From Afipia sp. Root123D2 (lineage in GTDB: Bacteria > Pseudomonadota > Alphaproteobacteria > Rhizobiales > Xanthobacteraceae), in the NCBI RefSeq assembly GCF_001425835.1, contig NZ_LMDP01000002.1, forward strand, positions 1,179,841 through 1,243,840: a stretch of DNA of 64,000 nt. Direction: 5' to 3'. How positions within the stretch are numbered: the first letter of the stretch is position 1; each line of letters opens with the position of its first letter. The translations under genes and the position numbers were made by a program. The notes beneath the pieces were generated by a model, which saw only the letters and a list, made by a program, of their open reading frames with translations, was not told the DNA's origin and ran no database searches. Below are positions 54,131 to 63,412 of the stretch, piece after piece.

Positions 54131-54313
54131 CTACACTTGCCCAGTCCGCCACATCCAGATGATCCACCCGATCAACCCCCAAAGCGGCAGGCTGATCGCG
54201 AACCCTAGAATGATCTGTAACAGATCGTTATGTGATGGTTCATCCGGCCGCGAGATTTTACGCTCGCGCGCTTTGTTATCGACAACGACTTTAAGGTTAG
54301 GTCGCTCCGACAT
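54131..54313 (-). CDS. small tail-anchored membrane protein (60 aa)
   Basis: From the ATG at 54313: a polar basic head MSERPNLKVVVDNKARERKI followed by one C-terminal helix (LLQIILGFAISLPLWGLIGW) and a short tail. GGA lies 8 bases upstream. It is convergent with the DUF4041 nuclease, 31 bases apart. If membrane anchoring is needed for that nuclease, this is the nearest candidate anchor, but nothing in the sequence shows a link. Confidence 0.6.
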   Translation of the reverse strand: MSERPNLKVVVDNKARERKISRPDEPSHNDLLQIILGFAISLPLWGLIGWIIWMWRTGQV

Positions 54314-54379
54314 AGCTGCTATCCAACGACTGTTTTGCCTCCTCTGCAAGCCTGTCGGAGCCGCATGACCGGCCTCCTG

Positions 54380-54916
54380 TTACCGCTTGACTGCAAGGTA
54401 GCAGAAGAACGGGAAGTGACCCCAGACACACTGGACCTCAGCGAAACCCGCGCTTTGAAGATTTTCTTCTAACTTGGCACGTTCCCATAGTGTCATCTGG
54501 CCGCGCAGGCTCCGTTCCTTGTCGAGTATCTGCTTCGATCTGAACCCGTTCCTTAGTTTGGCATCGTAGTAAGGAAAGGTCAGAGCATCTTGGAGCCATG
54601 CACTCGATGCGAGTGACTTCTCCGCGATCAGAAGAGCGCCGCCGTCGGCCATCGACTCATAGAGTCGCTTCAGAAACGGCATTTTGTCCCCAGGCTTCAT
54701 AAACTGGATTGTGAAAATGCTGATCGCCAGCGAGATAGCCTTCTCGGTCGTCAAGCCGCGAGCGTCGCGGACCTCAAAGCGAAGACTATCGCGCTGATAC
54801 TGCCTCCAATGCTGTTGAAACTGTCTCTCTACGTCGACGCCCACGTATGACACGTCCCCGCGGCGTTCGGCGTTGTTTTTATGGACGGCAGCAAGCAGCT
54901 TATCGTACGGGGACCA
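54380..54916 (-). pseudogene. SAM-dependent methyltransferase fragment (CmoA-like), frameshifted
   Basis: The frame from about 54853 gives SYVGVDVERQFQQHWRQYQR, AISIFTIQFMKPGDKMPFLK, then MADGGALLIAEKSLASSAWL and LQSAGFAEVQCVWGHFPFFC, matching the C-terminal two thirds of CmoA-like methyltransferases. Upstream, HKNNAERRGDV is in the same frame, then a one-base shift leads to WSPYDKLL. Translation beyond this point stops at the LivK gene 6 bases away. The SAM-binding GxGxG motif is lost. It is a dead remnant cut by the arrival of the catabolic operon. Confidence 0.75.
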
Positions 54917-54922
54917 AGCACA

Positions 54923-56137
54923 TCATTCTCCGCCGCTATCGGTGATGATCGTTCCGATCTTTCCCCATCGTTGACCGTCAAACTGCACCATCTGAAACTG
55001 CTTGTTGACACGATAGTCGGTCGGCGTCGTCGTGACGGAAATGCCCGGCAGCAACATGTCGAGATCGACATGCGTAAGATGGCTGGCCTGCGCCATCACA
55101 TTCTTCCGGGTCAGGTCGTCGCCGCATTGCTTGAGGACATGAACCAGGAGCTGCGCCGTGATGTAGCCGTAGACGTTGAGGTTGGAGTACCTGTCGCCTT
55201 GGGGATAGTATTTATCCATAAAGGCCAGATAGCGCTTATTACCCTCATCATCCTTCCAGATCGGATCGAGCGGATCCTTGACGTAGCCGACGCTGATGAT
55301 GCCTTTCGAGTTCTCAAGGCCTGCCGGCTTCAGCACCGCGCTCACCGATGTGGCATTAATATCAATGATGTGAATCGGCTTCCAGCCGATCTCGGCGATT
55401 TTCTTGATAGCCTGAGCCGCCTGCTTCGGGGTCGAAGCACTGAACAGCAGGTCTGCGCCGGCATCCTTGAGTCTCAGCAGCGGCGAGTCGATAGTGGGAT
55501 CGGAAATCTCGTAGGATGCTTCGCCGACGATCATTTTGGATGCGTTGTCACCCAAACCCGCTTTCAGGCCGTTGAGATAATCCCGGCCGAGGTCATCATT
55601 CTGATAGAGAACTCCGATTTTGGCGTTGGGATGCGCTTTAAGGATATACTGGCCGTAGATGCGTCCCTCGACGAAATAGTTCGGGTTGAACCCCATGGTC
55701 CATGGGAAATTCTTAGGATCAGTGAATCTCGTTGCTCCGGTGGCCGCGAAAAGCTGCGGGACCTTTTTGACGTTGAGATACTTTTGTACCGCTGCATTTG
55801 GTGCCGTGCCGATGATCTGGAATGTGAGCAGGACCTCGTCACTTTCAACTAGCCTGCGGACCTGCTCGACGGTTTTCGGCGGGCTGTAGGCATCGTCATA
55901 CTGGATCAGATTGATCTTTCGTCCATTCACGCCGCCCTGATCGTTGACCATCTTCATGTAGGCTGCCTGGGCCTTGCCAATCGTTGCGTAAGCCGATGCC
56001 GGTCCGCTCAAGGGCACGGTCTGTCCGACCTTGATCTCGGCATCCGAAGCGCCGGTGTCGTATCGCTTCTGCGCGTGGGCAGTCGTGATCGATAGGGCAA
56101 TGGCGACAATACCGGTCGCCCAAGAAATGCTTTTCAT
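54923..56137 (-). CDS. LivK-type branched-chain-amino-acid/aromatic ABC substrate-binding protein
   Basis: Type I periplasmic binding protein of 404 residues with a signal peptide (cleavage near AHAQ). Typical segments are IKVGQTVPLSGPASAYATIG, GGVNGRKINLIQYDDAYSPP-KT, and VVGEASYEISDPTIDSPLL-type central motifs. Such proteins bind amino acids, aromatic acids or small amides. No livH, livM, livG or livF gene accompanies it, so it must serve a distant ABC transporter. It is the last gene of the IclR-linked operon. Confidence 0.92.
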   Translation of the reverse strand: MKSISWATGIVAIALSITTAHAQKRYDTGASDAEIKVGQTVPLSGPASAYATIGKAQAAYMKMVNDQGGVNGRKINLIQYDDAYSPPKTVEQVRRLVESDEVLLTFQIIGTAPNAAVQKYLNVKKVPQLFAATGATRFTDPKNFPWTMGFNPNYFVEGRIYGQYILKAHPNAKIGVLYQNDDLGRDYLNGLKAGLGDNASKMIVGEASYEISDPTIDSPLLRLKDAGADLLFSASTPKQAAQAIKKIAEIGWKPIHIIDINATSVSAVLKPAGLENSKGIISVGYVKDPLDPIWKDDEGNKRYLAFMDKYYPQGDRYSNLNVYGYITAQLLVHVLKQCGDDLTRKNVMAQASHLTHVDLDMLLPGISVTTTPTDYRVNKQFQMVQFDGQRWGKIGTIITDSGGE

Positions 56138-56209
56138 GCTTGTCCTCCTTGGAAGTCACGCGGCCTTGGTGAAATCGGCTCGATCGGAAAATAGTAAAAA
56201 AGGAAAGGA

Positions 56210-57406
56210 TCAAATGACCTTTTTGCTCTTGAGCTGCTCAACTTCGTCGTCTGAAAGTCCAACCCAAGACTGGTAGACTTCCAGATTATCTTGTCCCACC
56301 GCGCCAGCAGCGCAGCGCATATGCGCCGGATCGCCGGCAAAGCGCGGAACGGCGTTCACCATCGCGACCGACCCGAAATCCTGATCGGGGACACGCGTGA
56401 TCATGTTGCGAGCCTGCACTTGAGGATCAACAGCGATCTGGTCGATGGAATATATGGGTGCGATTGTTCCGCCGGTTTCGGCGAATCTTTCCAACGCTTC
56501 GCTCAAGGTATGCTCTGCGCACCACTCCGAAAATATGCCATTCAGTTCACGGGAATGCGCGACACGGCTGGCATTGTCGACGAACCTGGGATCGGTGATG
56601 AGATCGATCCTCCCGATGGCCCGACAATTTGCCGCATAGAGCGCGTTGGTCGAGCCCGCCAGAGTAATCCAGTGGTCATCCTTGGTCTTGTAGACGGCCG
56701 CAGGCGCGGAGTAGCCGTTGGCGTTTCCCACTCGCTTGCGCACGAACCCGAGCTGATCGAATTCGATCGGCAGAACTTCGAGGAGGCGAAAGGTGGCTTC
56801 CGTCAACGCAAGGTCGATTTCCTCCCCCGGGGCGTCAGGATCGCGCGCCCGCTTCCAGAGCGCCGCCAATATCCCGATTGCTCCGAACAATCCGCCGATA
56901 GCGTCGCCAATTGGATAACCGGGATGCATTGGCTGTCCGTCTGGCTCTCCCGTGATGTATGTCAACCCACCCATCGCCTCGAAAATACGAGCAAATCCCG
57001 GACGATCGCGATAGGGGCCGTCTTGTCCGAAGCCGGTTGCGCGAAGAATGACCAGTCTCGGCTGAATCGACCAAAGAACGTCTTTCGACAGTCCCCAACG
57101 ATCGAGCGTCCCCGGACGAAAGTTTTCGACGAGAACGTCAAAGCGCGGCAGCATCTTCTTGAACAGCGCAACACCCTCGGGGGTTCTCAGGTCGAGCGTC
57201 GCAAGCTTCTTGTTTCGATTTACCGTTTTCCACCACAACGATTTCCCTTCCTTGTGGGGCGGAAACGAACGTACGCCATCGCCGCAACCTGGCATCTCGA
57301 GTTTCAGAACGTCGGCGCCGTAGTCTGCCAACAACGTTGCGGCAAAGGGCGCAGCAATAATGGTTGCGATATCCAGAACCTTTAATCCTGCCAGCGGTCC
57401 ACTCAT
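56210..57406 (-). CDS. CaiB/BaiF (class III) CoA-transferase
   Basis: A 398-residue family III CoA-transferase that activates a carboxylic acid with CoA from another thioester. The start MSGPLAGLKVLDIATIIAAP and the segments VLVENFRPGTLDRWGLS and GYPIGDAIGGLFGAIGILAA are diagnostic; the catalytic Asp lies in the latter region (about residue 168). It lies 30 bases after tctA. It should activate the acid taken up by the neighbouring transporter, but the acid is unknown. Confidence 0.93.
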   Translation of the reverse strand: MSGPLAGLKVLDIATIIAAPFAATLLADYGADVLKLEMPGCGDGVRSFPPHKEGKSLWWKTVNRNKKLATLDLRTPEGVALFKKMLPRFDVLVENFRPGTLDRWGLSKDVLWSIQPRLVILRATGFGQDGPYRDRPGFARIFEAMGGLTYITGEPDGQPMHPGYPIGDAIGGLFGAIGILAALWKRARDPDAPGEEIDLALTEATFRLLEVLPIEFDQLGFVRKRVGNANGYSAPAAVYKTKDDHWITLAGSTNALYAANCRAIGRIDLITDPRFVDNASRVAHSRELNGIFSEWCAEHTLSEALERFAETGGTIAPIYSIDQIAVDPQVQARNMITRVPDQDFGSVAMVNAVPRFAGDPAHMRCAAGAVGQDNLEVYQSWVGLSDDEVEQLKSKKVI

Positions 57407-57436
57407 TGGGATTTTTCTTTCACCGTATTGATAGCG

Positions 57437-58960
57437 TTATGCTGCCTTGGGCTCACCCACGATGCGCGAAGGCTTGGGCCGGAGTCGCGCGTATATCTGC
57501 AAGCCGATGAGTAGAACGCAGAGCCCGAGAAAAGCCGCCGAGATGGGGCGCTCCACGAAAACGGCGAGATCGCCCCTTGACAGCAGCATGGCGTGGCGAA
57601 AATTTTCCTCGAAGCGCGGTCCGAGCACGAAGCCGAGCAAAACGGGCGCCGGATGAAAGCCAAGACGCAACAGAATGAAACCCAACAGGCCAATCAACAC
57701 CGTCTCGCCCACCTGAAACATGTCGTTGTTGGCCGCATAAACGCCGATGCAGATAAAGAATATCGCGCTTGGATAGAGATACTTGTAGGGCACCAGCAGG
57801 ATCTTCACCCATATGCCGATCAGCGGCACGTTGAGGATGACCAGCATGATGTTCCCTATCCAGAAACTGGCGATCAACCCCCAGAAGATATCAGGATGCT
57901 CGTTGATGAGTTGCGGTCCTGGAACGATACCCTGAATCATCAGCGCACCGAGCAGGAGCGCCATGACGGCGTCACCGGGTATTCCCAGACTCATTGTTGG
58001 GATGAAATCGCCTTGCACGGACGAATGGGTGGACGCTTCGGGGGCGACAACCCCCTCGATCATGCCGGTGCCAAATTTCTCGGGAGTCTTCGACACTTTC
58101 TTTTCCGTCGCATAAGCGACGAAGGATGCGATCGTCGGACCCGTACCGGGAATCAGCGAGCAAAGGCTTCCTATCAGCGTTCCGCGAAACATCGGCGCTA
58201 TCGTACGCCGCATCTCCTCCCGCGAAGGACGCATGTCCTTGAGGGAGACCTTCGCATATTGCGTGTTGCCGACCGAAAGCTGGTTGACGCTGTTCATGAA
58301 CTCGCCGATGCCGAACAGGCCCAGCGCGAGCGCGATGATCTCGATGCCATCATAGAGATGGGTGAAGCCGAACGTGAACCGCTCCGCTCCCGTTTGGACG
58401 TCGGTCCCGACAATGCCGAGCATCAGGCCGAGAAGGGTCATCGCGACGCCCTTGAGCGGAGAACCGCGCGCCAGCGTCGAGCCCGCCAGCAGGCCGAGCA
58501 GCATCAGCGAGCAGATTTCGGCCGGACCGAATTCGAGCGCCACCTTCACAAGAACCGGCGCCAGGAAAATCATCTCGGTAATGCCCCAGGATGCTCCGAA
58601 AAAGGAGGCAATCATGGTCGCACCGAGCGCAGCCCCGCCGCGCCCCGCCTTCGTCATCGGAAACCCGTCGAGACATGTCACGGCGTGAGGTGGGTGGCAT
58701 GGCAGATTCAGTAAAATCGAGCATATGGCGCCGCCATACTGCGCGCCGTACATCACGCCGGCGAGCATCAGAATCGCGCCGACCGGCTTCATTCCGAAAG
58801 TCAGAGGCAGGAGGATCGAGATGGTCGCAAGCGGCCCCATGCCCGGCAGAACGCCAACCATGTTGCCGATGAGCACGCCGAGGAAGCACCAGACAATGTT
58901 CTGGGGCTCAAGCGCGACGCCGAAGCCATGCCAAAGATCTGCGAGGGCGGTTGCGATCAA
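57437..58960 (-). CDS. tctA: tripartite tricarboxylate transporter, large membrane subunit
   Basis: A 507-residue TctA protein with about 11-12 helices. The start is a TTG at 58960, preceded by GGAGGGG and sharing TTGA with the tctB stop; it gives the normal family start LLIATALADLWHGFGVALEP. Conserved VGVLPGMGPLATISILLPLT and GIPGDAVMALLLGALMIQGI are present. TTT transporters take up di- and tricarboxylates or aromatic acids with a Bug-type binding protein. Confidence 0.93.
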   Translation of the reverse strand: MIATALADLWHGFGVALEPQNIVWCFLGVLIGNMVGVLPGMGPLATISILLPLTFGMKPVGAILMLAGVMYGAQYGGAICSILLNLPCHPPHAVTCLDGFPMTKAGRGGAALGATMIASFFGASWGITEMIFLAPVLVKVALEFGPAEICSLMLLGLLAGSTLARGSPLKGVAMTLLGLMLGIVGTDVQTGAERFTFGFTHLYDGIEIIALALGLFGIGEFMNSVNQLSVGNTQYAKVSLKDMRPSREEMRRTIAPMFRGTLIGSLCSLIPGTGPTIASFVAYATEKKVSKTPEKFGTGMIEGVVAPEASTHSSVQGDFIPTMSLGIPGDAVMALLLGALMIQGIVPGPQLINEHPDIFWGLIASFWIGNIMLVILNVPLIGIWVKILLVPYKYLYPSAIFFICIGVYAANNDMFQVGETVLIGLLGFILLRLGFHPAPVLLGFVLGPRFEENFRHAMLLSRGDLAVFVERPISAAFLGLCVLLIGLQIYARLRPKPSRIVGEPKAA

Positions 58961-59460
58961 GAGCCCCTCCACATGGCAAGCGGCATCGGGATCTGAAGCA
59001 GATACCAAAACAACACAACGCCGACTGCCGTAATCGTCGCGGCGAGACCGATCGCGGATTTCAAAGTGGCTTCGCGATCACCCATCGCCGCGACGAACAC
59101 ACAGGCAAAACTCGCCGGCGCCAGACCGAACCAGTTTCCAAAGAAAATGAACATGATCGGAGACGCTAGAATGCATCCCCACGCCAGCCATTCCTTCTGT
59201 TCGGGAAGAATGCTCTCATCCTCGCCAGGCGCCGTAGCAAGCGCCCCCAGAACAATCGCAATACCCACAAAGACCAGCGCGATGCCGATGATACAGGGTA
59301 GGAATCCCGACCCCACACGCATCAGCGTTCCGAAGCCGTAGGTCATTCCTTTGAGCGCAATGGCGAGGCCAAGGGAAGCCGTCAGGACGCCAGCATAGAA
59401 GTCCTTCTTGTAGGGGAGGCGTCTAATTCCCCTGAGTACGGTCTGCTGGTGATCGCTCAA
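58957..59460 (-). CDS. tctB: tripartite tricarboxylate transporter, small membrane subunit
   Basis: A 167-residue TctB protein with four helices (GVLTASLGLAIALKGM, FLPCIIGIALVFVGIAIVLG, ILASPIMFIFFGNWFGLAPA, GLAATITAVGVVLFWYLLQI). The TTG start at 59460 is supported by GGAGGA 6 bases before; a longer frame has no such site. Coupled to tctA by a TTGA overlap. Confidence 0.88.
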   Translation of the reverse strand: MSDHQQTVLRGIRRLPYKKDFYAGVLTASLGLAIALKGMTYGFGTLMRVGSGFLPCIIGIALVFVGIAIVLGALATAPGEDESILPEQKEWLAWGCILASPIMFIFFGNWFGLAPASFACVFVAAMGDREATLKSAIGLAATITAVGVVLFWYLLQIPMPLAMWRGS

Positions 59461-59533
59461 TGAGTGTCCTCCGTTCACGCGTACGGGATGTTTGTGGACT
59501 AGCCTGCGATCGGATGTCGCAAAGTGAGCGCGA

Positions 59534-60508
59534 TCAATGCTGATCGAGACCGGCCTCGCGAATGATGTTTCCCCATTTTGCGCTCTCACCGTCGATGAAC
59601 TTGCCAAACTCGATGCCGGGTAAGTAGTGAGCCTCGAGCCCCTGAACGATCAGCTTCTTCTTCACGCTGTCTTCCGAAAGCGCGTGGCTGATTTCGGTCT
59701 GCATCTTGTCGATGATTGCAGCCGGGGTAGCCGCCGGCGAAAGAAATCCGTACCAGCCGCCTGCGACGACATCCTGTCCTTGCTCGAGCAGCGTCGGTGC
59801 ATCCGGATAAATGGCGCTGCGCTTCGCCGATGCGCATCCGAGCACGCGCAAGGTGCCGTTTTTGATGTGCGGGAGCGCCGCGCTGATCGCGGTGAGCGTG
59901 GCATCGACACGCCCTGCCAGAAGTTCGGTGTAAGCCGTCGCGTCACCCCGGAACTGGATGTTGATGCCTTTGACGCCCGCCACCTTGAACAGGAGTTCCG
60001 CCGCGAGATGCGGTTGCGAACCGGCTCCAGGAGATGCGAAGGTCAAACCCTCCGTCTTTGATTTTCCGTACGCGATGAAGTCGCTAAGGGTTTTGTAGGG
60101 CCCTTTTGCATTGACGATCAGGAAGATCGGCGCAAGAACCGCCATCGCGACCGGGTGCAAATCCTTGTGTGGATCGTAACTGAGTTTGCCAAACAGTGTC
60201 TCGGCCGTCGCATACGGCGCGGCGGCATAGAGGAACGTGTAACCGTCGGGCTGAGCTCGAGCCACGGTCTCATTGGCGATCCTGGTGCCCGCACCGGGCT
60301 TGTTCTCGACGAAAAACTTCTTTCCCGCCCGTTGTTCGAATTGATCGGTGAGAATGCGCAAGGAAATGTCATTTGCCCCACCGGGACCATAAGGCGAGAT
60401 CATCTTCACCGGACGAACCGGCCATTCTTCACCCGACGAAGCTGCAAATGCAGGGCCAAATGAGGCCGCTACCGCCATGCTACCCAGTAGAGTCCGACGT
60501 GTGATCAT
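59534..60508 (-). CDS. tctC: Bug-family periplasmic binding protein of the tripartite transporter
   Basis: A 324-residue Bug/TctC protein. The signal peptide (MITRRTLLGSMAVAASFGPAFA) begins with paired arginines. The mature protein opens with WPVRPVKMISPYGPGGANDI, the family's ligand-loop motif, and contains TFASPGAGSQPHLAAELL. It supplies substrate to the TctAB membrane pair encoded 73 bases downstream. The usual ligands are carboxylates. Confidence 0.94.
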   Translation of the reverse strand: MITRRTLLGSMAVAASFGPAFAASSGEEWPVRPVKMISPYGPGGANDISLRILTDQFEQRAGKKFFVENKPGAGTRIANETVARAQPDGYTFLYAAAPYATAETLFGKLSYDPHKDLHPVAMAVLAPIFLIVNAKGPYKTLSDFIAYGKSKTEGLTFASPGAGSQPHLAAELLFKVAGVKGINIQFRGDATAYTELLAGRVDATLTAISAALPHIKNGTLRVLGCASAKRSAIYPDAPTLLEQGQDVVAGGWYGFLSPAATPAAIIDKMQTEISHALSEDSVKKKLIVQGLEAHYLPGIEFGKFIDGESAKWGNIIREAGLDQH

Positions 60509-60581
60509 CGTGGCTTCCTCCCTTTATGATTTGTTATTTGCCCGCGATGCATGAGTTCGCGCGAGCAGATCCCCTCTTAGA

Positions 60582-61421
60582 TTATGGGTCGACCTTTTCT
60601 TGCATCTCGCCATTTCGCTGCGCCTGGCCAAAATCCGGACGTCGTTTTGCAAGAAAGGCCGATAGCCCTTCGGCCGCTTCCTGACCGAAGCGTGCCAAGT
60701 TGATGGCGCGCGCCTCTCGATCCAGATGGGTTGCGATGTCGGATTCGGCAGCGGCGTTGACGAGTTGCTTGATGTTGCCGATAGCTTGCGGTGGCCCGCT
60801 GGCGATTTTTTCAGCGAGCGCGAGAGCCTCGCGCAGCGCATCGCCATCGGACGCCAACACATTGACGATTCCCGCGGCGGCGAGTTTTTCTGCAGACAAC
60901 GGCTCGCCGAGCAGACACGCCTGCATGACCATTTGGCGTGGCAGACTCGAACGCAGGAAATGCGTCACCCCGCCGTCAGGACTGAGGCCCACGCGAACGT
61001 GCGCAACCGTGAACCTGGCGTTTCGAGAAGCAACGATCATGTCACAAGCAAGAACGGCGGAGACGGCGGCCCCGGCTGCGCCCCCTTCGACGGCCGCAAT
61101 TACCGGCACAGAACTTTCGAGGATGGCTTTCACCATCGCATTCAGTTTGTCGGTATTGATCGTGGCATCGGCCAGCGTGCCTTTTGCGCTATCTTGCAGC
61201 GCGCGAACGTTGCCACCCGAGGAGAAGAAGCCACCAGCGCCGCTTAAAACCACGACCCGAATGAAGGGATCTGAGGCGGCTGAAATGATTTGCGCCTGAA
61301 TTTGCGGATAGACGGAAGGTCCGATCGCGTTGCGGCTTGATGGTCCATTGAGCGTGAGCAACAGAACAGCTCCGCGCCGTTCCACGTCAACAGCCGTCGT
61401 GAACTCTGGACTTGCACCCAT
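60582..61421 (-). CDS. enoyl-CoA hydratase/isomerase family protein
   Basis: A 279-residue crotonase-fold enzyme. The start MGASPEFTTAVDVERRGAVL is supported by GGAGG 8 bases upstream. The oxyanion-hole motif VVLSGAGGFFSSGGNVRALQ, the VIAAVEGGAAGAAVSAVLAC segment, and ARFTVAHVRVGLSPDGGVTH are present; the position of the usual catalytic Glu pair reads GLSPDGG, with Asp in place of one Glu, so isomerase or hydratase activity is open. First gene of the IclR-linked catabolic operon. Confidence 0.9.
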   Translation of the reverse strand: MGASPEFTTAVDVERRGAVLLLTLNGPSSRNAIGPSVYPQIQAQIISAASDPFIRVVVLSGAGGFFSSGGNVRALQDSAKGTLADATINTDKLNAMVKAILESSVPVIAAVEGGAAGAAVSAVLACDMIVASRNARFTVAHVRVGLSPDGGVTHFLRSSLPRQMVMQACLLGEPLSAEKLAAAGIVNVLASDGDALREALALAEKIASGPPQAIGNIKQLVNAAAESDIATHLDREARAINLARFGQEAAEGLSAFLAKRRPDFGQAQRNGEMQEKVDP

Positions 61422-61937
61422 CCCTTGCGCCTCCACACGCTCGGCCATTGCCGAAGGAGGAACGAATCCAGGCAGCTGGACCGCTGGCAATTTCGCTCCC
61501 GTGCGCCGGATTTTCCCGTCCGCGTATCTGTCCACTATCAACAAATATCCAGCGTATCAACAAATATTATAAGGATATTGATTTTCGTTTCATATAATCG
61601 AACACTAGGGTATGTCAGTGGTCTTCGGTTGAGAATCCAACGCGTTGGCTCCGCAACTCCATCCCTCACAAGCCATCTCGATCGGGCTCGGCGGAATGAC
61701 CACCACACAGAAGTCGCGACATCAGCTTGGTTGAGGGCGGTGCCTTGAATTCCCACCGCTCGAACGAGCCATTTTTGAAGTTGCGGCGGTCCTGCGGGCT
61801 TGGACCGCGGACGTCGTTGTCGGCAAATACAGCCAGTTGGCGGCCGGCAATGAATTTATCTACAAGCAGTGTGCCGGGTGCGGCGATATGGTGTGGCCCA
61901 CCGAGTCACGCGAACAAGAGGACGACAGGAAAATCCG
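61422..61937. other. 516-bp divergent control region between the catabolic operon and iclR
   Basis: The left third (61535-61620) is strikingly AT-rich and holds a perfect direct repeat (listed separately). The rest is GC-rich with no supported gene; one start-less plus-strand frame at about 61740-61940 reads QLAAGNEFIYKQCAGCGDM, which looks vaguely like a zinc-binding tail but is not convincing. Confidence 0.5.
61536..61567. promoter_or_regulatory. 13-bp perfect direct repeat, candidate operator of the IclR regulator
   Basis: TATCAACAAATAT occurs at 61536-61548 and again at 61555-61567, with a 19-bp period that is close to two helical turns. It lies about 115 bases upstream of the enoyl-CoA hydratase start. 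Same-face repeated sites in a divergent promoter fit a regulator such as the adjacent IclR protein. Binding is inference. Confidence 0.5.
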
Positions 61938-62882
61938 ATGAAGACGGGAAAGAGCGGTGCGCAACGCCTCTCGGGCGGTGAGAATCTTTCCGAGCTTGGC
62001 GCTTCCATTGACCCATCGCTTTCGTCCACGCTGATCCGCGGCATCGAAATTCTACGGTGCTTCAACTCAAGCGACCTTTCGCTGAGCAATTCCGAGATCG
62101 CACGGCGTCTCAACCTCAACCGGCCAACCGTCTCCCGGTTGTGCAAAACTCTCATGCACCTCGGCTACCTGCGTCGCGACGACAAAGACGCGTTTCGCCT
62201 GGCCCCGCGATTGCTGGCGCTCAACTATCCAGTGCTGTCGGCGATGCCATGGCGTCACGAGGTCCTGCATCCGATGCGGGAACTGGCACAAATGTGTTCC
62301 GGCAATTGCTCGCTGGGCGTCATGTCCGGCGACCTCTTCGTACATATCGAGACGGCAGGGAATCCTCCGGGCTGGCCACACGTTCCAGACATCGGCCAAA
62401 CCGGACCGCTCCACAGGTCAGCCTTGGGATGGTCGCTGCTATCCATGCAACGCGATGCCGAGTTTGCGATCAAGATCGATGAACTCAAAAGTCTTTATCC
62501 AGAAGAATTCGCAGCCTATTCAGCCAAAGTGAATGCCGGCGTGGCGCGATGCCGCCAGGAAGGGTTTTGCGTATCCTACGGCGACTGGCGGCCGAACCTC
62601 GTGGCCGCGGCGGCTCCCTTGGGCCGAACGGCGGATGGACTGTGTGTGGCCATCGCCTGCGGCGTCCCGCGATACCGGGCCGACGCCAACTATTTCGAAA
62701 CCGATCTCGGCCCTCGTCTCGCGAGCGCTTCGGAACTGATCCGATCGTCCGGCCTTTTCGTGTTGCCGAATGCTGAGCGTCGCGGCGGGCAACCCAATTC
62801 CGATGACGCCGGTGCGCGTTCATCGTCACACCGCGATGTCACGCCAGCGCGGAAGACAGGTCGCCGCGACGAGAGCGCCTGA
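61938..62882 (+). CDS. IclR-family transcriptional regulator
   Basis: A 314-residue regulator. The N-terminal winged helix (about residues 38-95) reads STLIRGIEILRCFNSSDLSL then NSEIARRLNLNRPTVSRLCK and TLMHLGYLRRDDKDAFRLAP. The C-terminal effector domain (about 110-275) contains GWSLLSMQRDAE and GVARCRQEGFCVSYGDWRPN. The start has AGGA 8 bases before. It is divergent from the hydratase-transporter-CoA-transferase operon and most likely controls it in response to the imported acid or its CoA ester. Confidence 0.92.
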   Translation: MKTGKSGAQRLSGGENLSELGASIDPSLSSTLIRGIEILRCFNSSDLSLSNSEIARRLNLNRPTVSRLCKTLMHLGYLRRDDKDAFRLAPRLLALNYPVLSAMPWRHEVLHPMRELAQMCSGNCSLGVMSGDLFVHIETAGNPPGWPHVPDIGQTGPLHRSALGWSLLSMQRDAEFAIKIDELKSLYPEEFAAYSAKVNAGVARCRQEGFCVSYGDWRPNLVAAAAPLGRTADGLCVAIACGVPRYRADANYFETDLGPRLASASELIRSSGLFVLPNAERRGGQPNSDDAGARSSSHRDVTPARKTGRRDESA

Positions 62883-62932
62883 ACAGGCGAGGCCGCCGCC
62901 GTTCCGATTCAGATGCGGCAGCGCGCCTGGCA

Positions 62933-63411
62933 TCAGTGCCAAACAAAGCATTGACGCTCATTTATTTCGAGGGCTCCAACTACGTTAAATGGCGGTCCAG
63001 CCAAGCGTTGGGCTGTGGGGCTTGCGCCGCGTCGAGGGATTGCGCTCACATATCCGTCAGGCCGAATCAACACGCAGTCGCCCGGCGACAAACCGTAAGC
63101 GTCGCGAACATGTCCTCCTATGTCGATGACATCGTCCCGATCGCCTAGACCATGGACATGCAATCCCGTGCGTGGCGCGGTGACATACTCACAGAGCTGA
63201 TGAACCAGCAACGTCCAGTGCGGCCCCTTCAACAATTGGAATAGCCGCGAAGGTTGGCTAGCAGGGATTGAGAAATTTCCTGCGAGATAAAGGGATTGAG
63301 CTTCGGTCATGCCGCGGGCGATACTGAGTTCATGGATGCGCCCCCGCAGATTGGTCACGGCCAAGCGCAATCGTTTCCCCACCTGTTCGGCGGCGGTCGT
63401 CCGATCCTCCG
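62933..63411 (-). pseudogene. C-terminal fragment of a FAD-dependent aromatic monooxygenase
   Basis: The fragment carries the thioredoxin-like C-terminal domain of PheA/MhpA-type hydroxylases: LRLAVTNLRGRIHELSIARG, LFQLLKGPHWTLLVHQ, then YGLSPGDCVLIRPDGYVSAI. The frame starts out of nothing: just upstream (about 63411) the sequence changes to an IS3 transposase. The FAD-binding N-terminal 400 residues are missing, so the gene is dead. It may once have belonged to the neighbouring catabolic operon. Confidence 0.75.
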
Positions 63412-63412
63412 G

